A DNA stretch of 64,000 nt from the NCBI GenBank assembly GCA_040220135.1, contig JAVJTT010000020.1, positions 372,001 to 436,000 of the forward strand, read 5' to 3'. The stretch's first letter is position 1, and every line of letters starts with the position of its first letter. The notes below the pieces were generated by a model. That model searched no databases and was not told the origin of the DNA. It saw only the letters and a list, made by a program, of their open reading frames with translations. This stretch comes from CAJXMH01 sp040220135. GTDB lineage: Bacteria; Bacteroidota; Bacteroidia; Flavobacteriales_E; Vicingaceae. The position numbers and the translations under genes are program-made. Below, in pieces: positions 16,333-23,084 of this stretch.

Positions 16333-17637
16333 TTAAATTCTTTTAATATCTGCGCCTAAAGCGTTCAGACGTTTGTCAATATTAGCATATCCACGGTCAA
16401 TTTGTTCAATGTTGTGGATTGTACTAGTTCCTTTGGCAGAAAGTGCCGCAATTAGCAATGAAACTCCGGCTCGAATATCTGGTGAAGTCATCTGAATGCC
16501 TTTTAATTTGGTTTTTCTTTCTAAACCAATAACTGTAGCACGGTGTGGGTCGCATAAAATAATCTGTGCACCCATATCAATCAATTTGTCAACGAAGAAC
16601 AAGCGGCTTTCAAACATCTTTTGATGGATTAGCACTGAACCTTTTGCTTGCGTTGCGACAACTAAAACAATACTAAGTAAATCTGGTGTGAAGCCTGGCC
16701 AAGGAGCATCTGAAATATTCATGATCGAGCCATCAATAAAGGTATCTACCTCATAAACTTCTTGTTCTGGAATAAAGAGATCGTCACCTCTAAGTTCCAT
16801 TTTAATGCCCAGCTTGGCAAAAGTATCTGGGATAATGCCCAGATTCTCGTAAGAAACATTTTTAATGGTGATCTCAGATTGGGTCATGGCTGCTAAGCCG
16901 ATAAAACTTCCAATCTCTATCATATCTGGCAAAATGCGATGTTCGCAGCCGCCTAAATAATCTACCCCCTCAATGGTAAGTAGGTTAGAGCCAATACCAC
17001 TAATCTTAGCTCCCATGCTATTCAACATTTTACACAATTGCTGAATGTATGGCTCACAAGCGGCATAGTAAATCTGGGTAGTTCCTTTGGCTAATACTGC
17101 CGCCATTACAATGTTGGCAGTACCGGTTACGGAAGCCTCATCTAAAAGCATGTATGTGCCTTTAAGATTGTTGGCTTCAACCTTGTAAAACTTATTCTCT
17201 TTGTTGTAAATAAACTTGGCTCCTAACTTTTGGAAACCAATGAAGTGAGTGTCAAGTCTTCTTCGTCCAATTTTATCGCCACCGGGTCGCGGAATGTAGC
17301 CTTTTCCAAATCGAGAGAGTAAGGGGCCTAGAATCATCACAGACCCTCTTAAGCTAGATCCTTTCTTTTTGAATTCTTGGGTGTTTAGGTATTCGATGTC
17401 TATGTCGTCGGCCTGAAAAGAATATTCGTCTGGACCTAGTTTCTCAATTTTTACACCTAAGTCACCTAGCAGATCAATTAGTTTATTGACATCCAAAATG
17501 TCGGGAACATTTCTCATGATGACTTTTTCTGGAGTCAAGAGCACAGCACATAAAACTTGAAGGGCTTCGTTTTTTGCACCTTGAGGGGTTAAATCTCCTT
17601 TTAGTTTGTTTCCCCCTTTAATTTCAAATGTTCCCAT
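16333..17637 (-). CDS. murA: UDP-N-acetylglucosamine 1-carboxyvinyltransferase, fosfomycin-insensitive type
   Basis: First committed enzyme of peptidoglycan synthesis: it transfers enolpyruvate from PEP to UDP-GlcNAc. The protein is 434 aa, with the N-terminal GAKNEAL motif (K22, N23) and the mobile loop RPGGDKIGRRRLD. In most bacteria this loop reads PGGC, with the Cys that fosfomycin alkylates; here residue 121 is Asp. The same Cys-to-Asp change is known to make MurA of Mycobacterium, Chlamydia and Borrelia insensitive to fosfomycin. It lies 14 nt after the DUF4290 gene in one operon. Confidence 0.96.
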   Translation of the reverse strand: MGTFEIKGGNKLKGDLTPQGAKNEALQVLCAVLLTPEKVIMRNVPDILDVNKLIDLLGDLGVKIEKLGPDEYSFQADDIDIEYLNTQEFKKKGSSLRGSVMILGPLLSRFGKGYIPRPGGDKIGRRRLDTHFIGFQKLGAKFIYNKENKFYKVEANNLKGTYMLLDEASVTGTANIVMAAVLAKGTTQIYYAACEPYIQQLCKMLNSMGAKISGIGSNLLTIEGVDYLGGCEHRILPDMIEIGSFIGLAAMTQSEITIKNVSYENLGIIPDTFAKLGIKMELRGDDLFIPEQEVYEVDTFIDGSIMNISDAPWPGFTPDLLSIVLVVATQAKGSVLIHQKMFESRLFFVDKLIDMGAQIILCDPHRATVIGLERKTKLKGIQMTSPDIRAGVSLLIAALSAKGTSTIHNIEQIDRGYANIDKRLNALGADIKRI

Positions 17638-17651
17638 TTAACTGCTTGGCT

Positions 17652-18299
17652 TTATTTTCTTTTTTTGAATGGTTTTCTTTTGCGCTTTCCGTGCTTCTTT
17701 TTCTTATTGTGTCCGCCTCCGCTGCTATTTCCGTTTACTTTTCGGCTAACAATGTCTTTAGTAGCAGTGAGTTCAATTTTATCTTCTTCTACCTCCAAAT
17801 TGCCACGAGAAACTTTCTTTAAGTCTAGCATTATTTGCTTGTCATCTACAGAGTTTCTGCTCCAAGTCAAATAATGTTTCTTCATCAAATTGGCAGTTGA
17901 CTGAATTAGCGCGTCGCGTTCTTCGCCTTCTTCCATATCTAAAGCTGACTGAACCAATTTCTCTACACCTCGACCATAATGCTTATAACGGATGTTATTA
18001 TCGGGATAAGGCATTTTACGAGGCTTGGACTGAAAGTGCTCTGGCTCAGGTGTCGGATACGGAGAATCTACATCCAACTTAAAATCTGACATGATGAACA
18101 GATGATCCCATAGTTTATGCTTGAAATCTTGGATGTTTCTCAAGTGGGGGTTTAGTTGACCCATCACATCAATAATGGCAAGTGCCATTTCATTGCGCTT
18201 CTCTTTACTTTCTAGCTTAGTTGCGTGGTCAATTAGTTTTTGAATGTGGCGCCCATATTCCGGGATAATCATTTTGGGCCTAGTGGTATTATATTCCAT
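17652..18299 (-). CDS. DUF4290 domain protein
   Basis: A 215-aa protein matching the Bacteroidota family DUF4290 as I know it (opening MEYNTTRPKMIIPEYGR, and IRYKHYGRGVEKLV). It is largely helical through residue 170 and ends in a very basic tail (KKKKHGKRKRKPFKKRK) that could bind nucleic acid. No signal peptide. Its function is unknown. It stands between pcrA/uvrD (22 nt away) and murA (14 nt away), a fixed neighbourhood in many Bacteroidota. Confidence 0.9.
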   Translation of the reverse strand: MEYNTTRPKMIIPEYGRHIQKLIDHATKLESKEKRNEMALAIIDVMGQLNPHLRNIQDFKHKLWDHLFIMSDFKLDVDSPYPTPEPEHFQSKPRKMPYPDNNIRYKHYGRGVEKLVQSALDMEEGEERDALIQSTANLMKKHYLTWSRNSVDDKQIMLDLKKVSRGNLEVEEDKIELTATKDIVSRKVNGNSSGGGHNKKKKHGKRKRKPFKKRK

Positions 18300-18321
18300 G
18301 TAAATGTATTCGCCGTTTGGC

Positions 18322-20718
18322 TTATTTGTTTTTCAATATTCTCAATTTAGCAAACTTTAAAAGAAGTTGCTTTTCTCCAACCTTGTCAAATTCGATGGTT
18401 GCTTTTTTATTGGGTTCTTGCCCTTCTAACTTGGTCACTTTTCCTTTCCCAAAACGCAAGTGTTCTACCCGCAAACCTTCTTCAATTTTTCCGGCTGCTG
18501 AGGCAAAAGAAGGATCTACTTCTCTTTTCGCATCATTAATATTCACCATCTTCTTGTGTGGTGGGATTACTTTAGCTTCTGATTTTTTGGAATCTTTTTT
18601 ACTCATTTTTGAACGTCCGTAGCTTTTTGTTTTAGTAGAAAAGTTAGCTTGGTTTCGTTTTTTGGTTTCAAAATAATTGCTTCTGTCATCTTGAAAAGGT
18701 TCATCGGCTTCTGGAGCCACATAATCCAAATATTTTTCGTCTATTTCTTCAATGAAACGACTTGGTTCACAATATATTAAATTTCCCCATTTATAACGGC
18801 TCGCTGAGTAAGATAGACGGACTTCCTTCTCAGCACGTGTCAAAGCTACGTAAAATAGTCTTCTTTCTTCTTCTAAATCGGCTCTGCTGTTTAAAGCCAT
18901 TTGAGAAGGGAAGAGGTTTTCTTCTAAACCGACAATAAATACATAGGGAAATTCTAGTCCTTTTGCGGCATGTACTGTCATCAGGGCCACTTTGTTGTCG
19001 TCCTTGTCATTGTCTTGATCAGCATCGGTTAGCAAGGCAATGTCTTGAAGAAAAATGGAAAGTCCCTTGGCATTTTTCGCTTCTCCATCTACGGTATCGG
19101 GCAAAACAATGGCATCTTGTTCATCGCTATCGCCTTCTTCTACAAATTCCTTCACCCCGTTCAACAGTTCTTGAATGTTGTCGTAACGCGCAATGCCTTC
19201 GGGAGTTTTATCGGTAAAAAGGTCTTTTGAAATGCCCGAAGTTTTGGCAATTTCCTCCATCACTTCATAAGCATTAACTCTTTTCTCAAGTGCCTGAAAA
19301 CTTTTGATCATGGTCACAAATTGTTTGACCTTGCTTTTTGAGCCGGCATGTATTGAAAGACTCGCTATATCTTCCGAGCTAATGACAGACCATAAACTTT
19401 TATTATGCTGATTAGCATGGATTCCAATTTTATCTAAAGTGGTTTTTCCAATTCCCCGAGCCGGATAATTGATGATGCGCTTCAAGGCTTCATCGTCATT
19501 GGGATTTATTGTCATGCGACAGTATGCCAGTAAGTCTTTGATCTCTTTCCTTTGGTAAAAAGAAGTGCCACCGTAAATTCGATAGGGAATGTCTTTTTTT
19601 CGCAAGGCTTCCTCCATGGCACGAGACTGCGCATTGGTGCGGTACAAAATGGCAAACTCTTGTGGTTGAGCTTGCTGATTATGACGAATTTCAATGATGG
19701 AATTCGCTACCAAATTTCCTTCTTCATTGTCGGTGAGGGTGCGTTCCACTTTTATTTTTGTCCCTTCGTCATTAGAGGTCCAAACTTCTTTTTCTAATTG
19801 ATCTTTGTTCTTTTCAATAATCTTATTAGCGGCACTTACAATGTTTTTGGTGGAACGGTAGTTTTGCTCCAACTTAAAAACCTTGCAATCTGGATAATCT
19901 CGCTGAAAATTGAGGATGTTTTGAATATTGGCTCCCCGGAAAGCATAAATACTTTGGGCGTCATCACCAACCACGCAAACGTTTTCGTTTAAAGCAGCTA
20001 ACTTTTTTACAATTAAATATTGAGAAAAGTTGGTATCCTGATACTCGTCAACCAAAATGTATTTAAAGCGATGTTGGTACTTGTAAAGCACATCTGGAAA
20101 ATCGCGCAAGAGCACATTGGTTTTAAAAAGCAGATCATCAAAATCCATGGCGGCTGCTTTGAAACAACGGCGTTCATAGATCTGGTAAATTTCTCCGATT
20201 TTCGGTTTGGCCATTTGTCTGTCTTCCGCTTGAATATCCGTATTGTTATTGTAGGCTGCAGCGGATAACAAATTGTTTTTAGCCGATGAAATTCGGTTCA
20301 AAACTAAACCAGTTTTATACACTTTATCATCTAACCCTAACTCCTTTATAATAGACTTTAAAAGACTTTTTGAATCTTGGGTATCGTAAATCGTGAAATT
20401 AGAAGGGTAGTGGAGCTTGGTAGACTCGGCTCGAAGAATGCGAGCAAACACCGAGTGAAACGTCCCCATCCATAAGTTTTTGGCTTCATGTGGACCAGCA
20501 ATTTTGCCGATACGCTCTTTCATTTCTCGCGCCGCCTTATTGGTAAAGGTGAGAGATAATATGTTGAAAGCGTCTACCCCATTGTTCATTAAGTGGGCAA
20601 TGCGGTAGGTGAGTACCCGAGTTTTTCCTGAACCGGCGCCGGCAATCACCATAGAGGGGCCTTCAGTATGTAAAACAGCTTCTTTTTGGGCGGGGTTTAA
20701 ACCATCTAAGTAAGTCAT
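18322..20718 (-). CDS. UvrD/PcrA-type superfamily 1 DNA helicase
   Basis: A 798-aa ATP-dependent 3'-5' DNA helicase. Visible motifs are Q-motif LNPAQKEAV, Walker A GAGSGKT (residues 27-33), Ia TFTNKAAREMKER, Walker B DEYQDTN, III GDDAQSIYAFRGA, IV NYRSTKNIV, V MTVHAAKGLEF and VI EEERRLFYVALTRA. A C-terminal Tudor-like module (LRVEHLRFGKGKV) matches PcrA proteins that touch RNA polymerase. It acts in nucleotide excision repair and in resolving transcription-replication conflicts. First gene of its operon, with a -7 box only 4 nt before the ATG. Confidence 0.96.
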   Translation of the reverse strand: MTYLDGLNPAQKEAVLHTEGPSMVIAGAGSGKTRVLTYRIAHLMNNGVDAFNILSLTFTNKAAREMKERIGKIAGPHEAKNLWMGTFHSVFARILRAESTKLHYPSNFTIYDTQDSKSLLKSIIKELGLDDKVYKTGLVLNRISSAKNNLLSAAAYNNNTDIQAEDRQMAKPKIGEIYQIYERRCFKAAAMDFDDLLFKTNVLLRDFPDVLYKYQHRFKYILVDEYQDTNFSQYLIVKKLAALNENVCVVGDDAQSIYAFRGANIQNILNFQRDYPDCKVFKLEQNYRSTKNIVSAANKIIEKNKDQLEKEVWTSNDEGTKIKVERTLTDNEEGNLVANSIIEIRHNQQAQPQEFAILYRTNAQSRAMEEALRKKDIPYRIYGGTSFYQRKEIKDLLAYCRMTINPNDDEALKRIINYPARGIGKTTLDKIGIHANQHNKSLWSVISSEDIASLSIHAGSKSKVKQFVTMIKSFQALEKRVNAYEVMEEIAKTSGISKDLFTDKTPEGIARYDNIQELLNGVKEFVEEGDSDEQDAIVLPDTVDGEAKNAKGLSIFLQDIALLTDADQDNDKDDNKVALMTVHAAKGLEFPYVFIVGLEENLFPSQMALNSRADLEEERRLFYVALTRAEKEVRLSYSASRYKWGNLIYCEPSRFIEEIDEKYLDYVAPEADEPFQDDRSNYFETKKRNQANFSTKTKSYGRSKMSKKDSKKSEAKVIPPHKKMVNINDAKREVDPSFASAAGKIEEGLRVEHLRFGKGKVTKLEGQEPNKKATIEFDKVGEKQLLLKFAKLRILKNK

Positions 20719-20722
20719 GCCG

Positions 20723-20730
20723 CAAAATTA
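20723..20730 (-). promoter_or_regulatory. -7 promoter element immediately before the pcrA/uvrD ATG
   Basis: On the minus strand TAATTTTG is a perfect TAnnTTTG match, ending 4 nt before the ATG at 20718. The transcript would begin at or near the start codon. No clear -33 TTTG is present at 19-21 nt. Confidence 0.55.
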
Positions 20731-20863
20731 GCCAAAGAAAAGGGAGGAATTTGGTGGTGTTTATAAATCTTGATGATGAGCTGAAATTTGGAAAGTTAAA
20801 AATGTTTACTACTTTAGTAAGCGGAAAGAATAAGATGGAAAAGCAATTTTACCATATAAGTTA

Positions 20864-20873
20864 CCCCCCCCCC
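20864..20873. repeat. Ten-base poly-C tract
   Basis: Ten consecutive C residues in otherwise AT-rich intergenic sequence. Such tracts slip readily during replication. It is about 160 nt upstream of the small lipoprotein gene and 146 nt upstream of pcrA on the other strand. Confidence 0.9.
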
Positions 20874-21032
20874 ATAAATTTTCAAAGCGATTATTACGCT
20901 ATTTATTTGATTCTAAAGCGAGTTTTAATTGACGGTTCTAATTTCAAAAAATGGAGAAAACAATTAGAAAAACAATTATTAAAGATGAGCCCTATCTTAA
21001 TTAAGGGCTAAAAACAATTGAAATTTAGAATT

Positions 21033-21452
21033 ATGAAAAAGTTAAATATAATAGCCGCTATGATGATTAGTGCGTTAATGTTTGTTGGATGTGAAAAAGA
21101 TGATGATCGAATATCAAGTGAATCCTCAGCTGATGGTTCTGTAGTGATTAAATCAAAAACATCAAGTCAAAAGAGTACTACATATAGTGAGAGTGATTTA
21201 ATTGACTATGTTGAAGATATGAGTGAAGAAACTGCAATAGAAATTGAAGAGGTTTCAAGCAATGCTTATAGTATTGCAGCTGTAAGTTTCGAGGATGATA
21301 ATATCAACAATCCATCTGACCCTGATCTAATTTTTATTTTTCCTGATGAAATTAAAGAAGCGGTTGAGTATGCAATCGAACTAGCAAAGGCGACAGGTTG
21401 CGCCAAAATGGATGTCGGTTATGGTTTTATTGCAGTAAATGGCTGCGATTAG
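21033..21452 (+). CDS. Small surface-type lipoprotein of unknown function
   Basis: A 139-aa predicted lipoprotein: basic start MKKLNII, hydrophobic stretch, lipobox LMFVGC, then EKDDD, which fits a Bacteroidota lipoprotein surface-export tag. The mature part is strongly acidic and Ser-rich, with two Cys near the C-terminus (GCAKM and NGCD) that could form a disulfide. I recognise no family. The in-frame TTG at 21018 is a less likely start. It is followed by a strong terminator. Confidence 0.75.
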   Translation: MKKLNIIAAMMISALMFVGCEKDDDRISSESSADGSVVIKSKTSSQKSTTYSESDLIDYVEDMSEETAIEIEEVSSNAYSIAAVSFEDDNINNPSDPDLIFIFPDEIKEAVEYAIELAKATGCAKMDVGYGFIAVNGCD

Positions 21453-21464
21453 TTTAATTAAAGT

Positions 21465-21496
21465 AAAAGTGTGCGTTCAAAAAGCGCACACTTTTT
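21465..21496 (+). terminator. Intrinsic terminator after the small lipoprotein gene
   Basis: Perfect 11-bp stem AAAAGTGTGCG (21465-21475) with CGCACACTTTT (21485-21495), a 9-nt loop, and a short T-tract. Confidence 0.88.
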
Positions 21497-21508
21497 AAAT
21501 TGTTGTAT

Positions 21509-21904
21509 ATGAAAAAAGTAAAGTTTTTTATTATATCCCTATTCATGCTGTGTGTACTTCATGGGTATTCCCAATCAAAATCTTATTCCGATAGGAAGAT
21601 AACGATAGACATAAACTTTAATCTGCTTAATTCTATGGCTGAAAAACACAGTTTTATACTAGCGGCTAAGGAGGATTTTGAGATTGAAGCTTTTCTAATC
21701 ACCGATAATGCAAAATTTGAAAAAGCCAAGCAATCCGCTTTTACAACAGCCAATTGTGGAAAATGTGAATTGGTGGAAAGCACGAAAACCGATCAACCGA
21801 TGGATGAGGTTTTCAACCGGATTAAAGAAGGGGAAGTTTTTGTGATCAAGTTCTTGCCAAAAAGTTACCTCTTGGAACGCTATGCTAACTCAACTGAGAA
21901 ATGA
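21509..21904 (+). CDS. Small secreted protein of unknown function
   Basis: A 131-aa protein with a signal peptide (MKKVKFFIISLFMLCVLHGYSQ). The mature region has one Cys pair CGKC (NCGKCEL), which could bind metal or be redox active, but the context (no Trp, no thioredoxin fold signature) is not that of a thioredoxin. No family recognised. It starts just after the terminator of the preceding gene, so it would need its own promoter or read-through. Confidence 0.65.
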   Translation: MKKVKFFIISLFMLCVLHGYSQSKSYSDRKITIDINFNLLNSMAEKHSFILAAKEDFEIEAFLITDNAKFEKAKQSAFTTANCGKCELVESTKTDQPMDEVFNRIKEGEVFVIKFLPKSYLLERYANSTEK

Positions 21905-21917
21905 CAAATCAATCTGT

Positions 21918-21942
21918 AAAAGTTCTCAAGCATCAACTTTTT
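21918..21942 (+). terminator. Possible weak terminator
   Basis: AAAAGTT (21918-21924) can pair with AACTTTT (21935-21941) around a 10-nt loop. The stem is AT-rich and the T-tract short, so the call is tentative. Confidence 0.35.
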
Positions 21943-22134
21943 AAATCCTCAAGAAATTTCTAATCGAATTCTTCCCCATTCTCGATAAAAAAGACTGTCT
22001 TAGAAGCCTAATATTTCATTATTTTTGATCTCGAATTTGCTTCTTTAGCCCACACTATCGCCTAGTTTTTGAAAATAAAACACTTGCGTCGAAAAAAAAG
22101 CGAAACCACAGGCGGATTAAAATAAAAATTCTTG

Positions 22135-22142
22135 TACATTTG
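22135..22142 (+). promoter_or_regulatory. -7 promoter element of the ribosomal supercluster
   Basis: TACATTTG is a perfect TAnnTTTG match 50 nt before the rpsL ATG. I see no convincing -33 TTTG at the expected 19-21 nt; the region there is GGATTAAAATAAAAA. The remaining intergenic sequence from 21943 is AT-rich with no ORF. Confidence 0.6.
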
Positions 22143-22145
22143 CGT

Positions 22146-22162
22146 CCCCAAAAAAATTGGGG
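22146..22162 (+). promoter_or_regulatory. Hairpin in the rpsL 5' leader
   Basis: CCCCAA (22146-22151) pairs with TTGGGG (22157-22162) around a 5-A loop, immediately after the -7 element. It would form the very 5' end of the supercluster mRNA. It has no T-tract after it, so I read it as a stabilising or regulatory element rather than a terminator. Confidence 0.5.
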
Positions 22163-22192
22163 TATACTATTTATTGATATATATAAACGCTT

Positions 22193-22567
22193 ATGCCAAC
22201 TATACAACAGCTTGTAAAAAAAGGTAGAAAGAAGTTAGAGAAGAAAAGTAAATCTGCTGCTTTGGATTCATGTCCACAACGTCGTGGAGTATGTGTGCGT
22301 GTTTACACCACTACGCCAAAGAAGCCGAATTCAGCCATGCGAAAAGTAGCAAGGGTGAGGTTGACAAATCAGAAAGAAGTCAATGCTTACATTCCCGGTG
22401 AAGGGCACAATTTGCAAGAACACTCGATTGTACTTGTAAGAGGAGGAAGAGTAAAAGATCTTCCGGGTGTGCGTTATCACATTGTTAGGGGTGCCTTAGA
22501 TACTGCTGGTGTAGAAGGAAGAACTCAAAGAAGATCAAAATACGGTGCTAAAAGACCGAAAAAATAA
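22193..22567 (+). CDS. rpsL: 30S ribosomal protein S12
   Basis: A 124-aa decoding-centre protein. TPKKPNSA (41-48) and RVKDLPG (86-92) carry the lysines (43 and 88) whose mutation causes streptomycin resistance in other bacteria; both are the sensitive type here. Asp89 is the residue that RimO methylthiolates in E. coli. First gene of the str segment, 21 nt before rpsG. Confidence 0.98.
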   Translation: MPTIQQLVKKGRKKLEKKSKSAALDSCPQRRGVCVRVYTTTPKKPNSAMRKVARVRLTNQKEVNAYIPGEGHNLQEHSIVLVRGGRVKDLPGVRYHIVRGALDTAGVEGRTQRRSKYGAKRPKK

Positions 22568-22588
22568 AATTGTAGATAAGCAAAGGAA

Positions 22589-23056
22589 ATGAGAAAATCT
22601 AGAGCCAAAAAAAGACTGTTGCTTCCAGACCCTAAATTTCAGAGTCAGGAAGTTACTCGTTTTGTAAATAACCTCATGCTTCACGGCAAGAAGAGTATCG
22701 CTTACAGTATTTTTTACGACGCCATGTCGATTGTAGACGAGAAGACTGAGGAAGGTGGATTAGAAACCTGGAAAAAAGCCTTGAGTAATGTAACTCCACA
22801 GGTTGAAGTAAGAAGCCGTCGTGTCGGTGGAGCTACTTTCCAGATTCCACAACCTATTCGTGATGACCGTAAAACGTCAATGGGGATGAAGTGGTTGATT
22901 CTCTATTCTAAAAAGAGAAATGAGAAGACCATGGCTCAGCGCTTAGCTGCAGAAGTTATTGCTGCTTCTAAAGAAGAAGGTGCAGCATTCAAAAAGAAAG
23001 AAGATACACATAGAATGGCAGATGCAAACAAAGCGTTCTCTCATTTTAGATTTTAA
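22589..23056 (+). CDS. rpsG: 30S ribosomal protein S7
   Basis: A 155-aa primary 16S rRNA-binding protein of the 30S head, near the E site. The start MRKSRAKKR and the segments VNNLMLHGKKS and VGGATFQIP are typical. In E. coli S7 represses the str operon at the S12-S7 gap; here that gap is only 21 nt, too short for the E. coli-type structure, so any feedback must use another site. Confidence 0.98.
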   Translation: MRKSRAKKRLLLPDPKFQSQEVTRFVNNLMLHGKKSIAYSIFYDAMSIVDEKTEEGGLETWKKALSNVTPQVEVRSRRVGGATFQIPQPIRDDRKTSMGMKWLILYSKKRNEKTMAQRLAAEVIAASKEEGAAFKKKEDTHRMADANKAFSHFRF

Positions 23057-23084
23057 TAGCTAAAAGTAAAGACACAAAATAGCA

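Larger units (their letters stand above)
20719..21032. other. 314-nt intergenic region with no convincing gene
   Basis: It holds the pcrA -7 element (20723-20730), a run of ten C residues (20864-20873) and an inverted repeat AGCCCT/AGGGCT (20988-20993 and 21004-21009). An 86-codon ATG-initiated frame (20751-21011) runs through the C-run. Its composition is unlike a real protein and I do not call it. No promoter for the following small lipoprotein is obvious. Confidence 0.5.

Noticed and set aside
20751..21011. An 86-codon ATG-initiated frame running through the C10 tract
   Set aside because: No recognisable domain, signal peptide or RBS context; it crosses a homopolymer and an inverted repeat, and its composition (Lys, Tyr, Ile, Asn) is that of translated AT-rich intergenic DNA.
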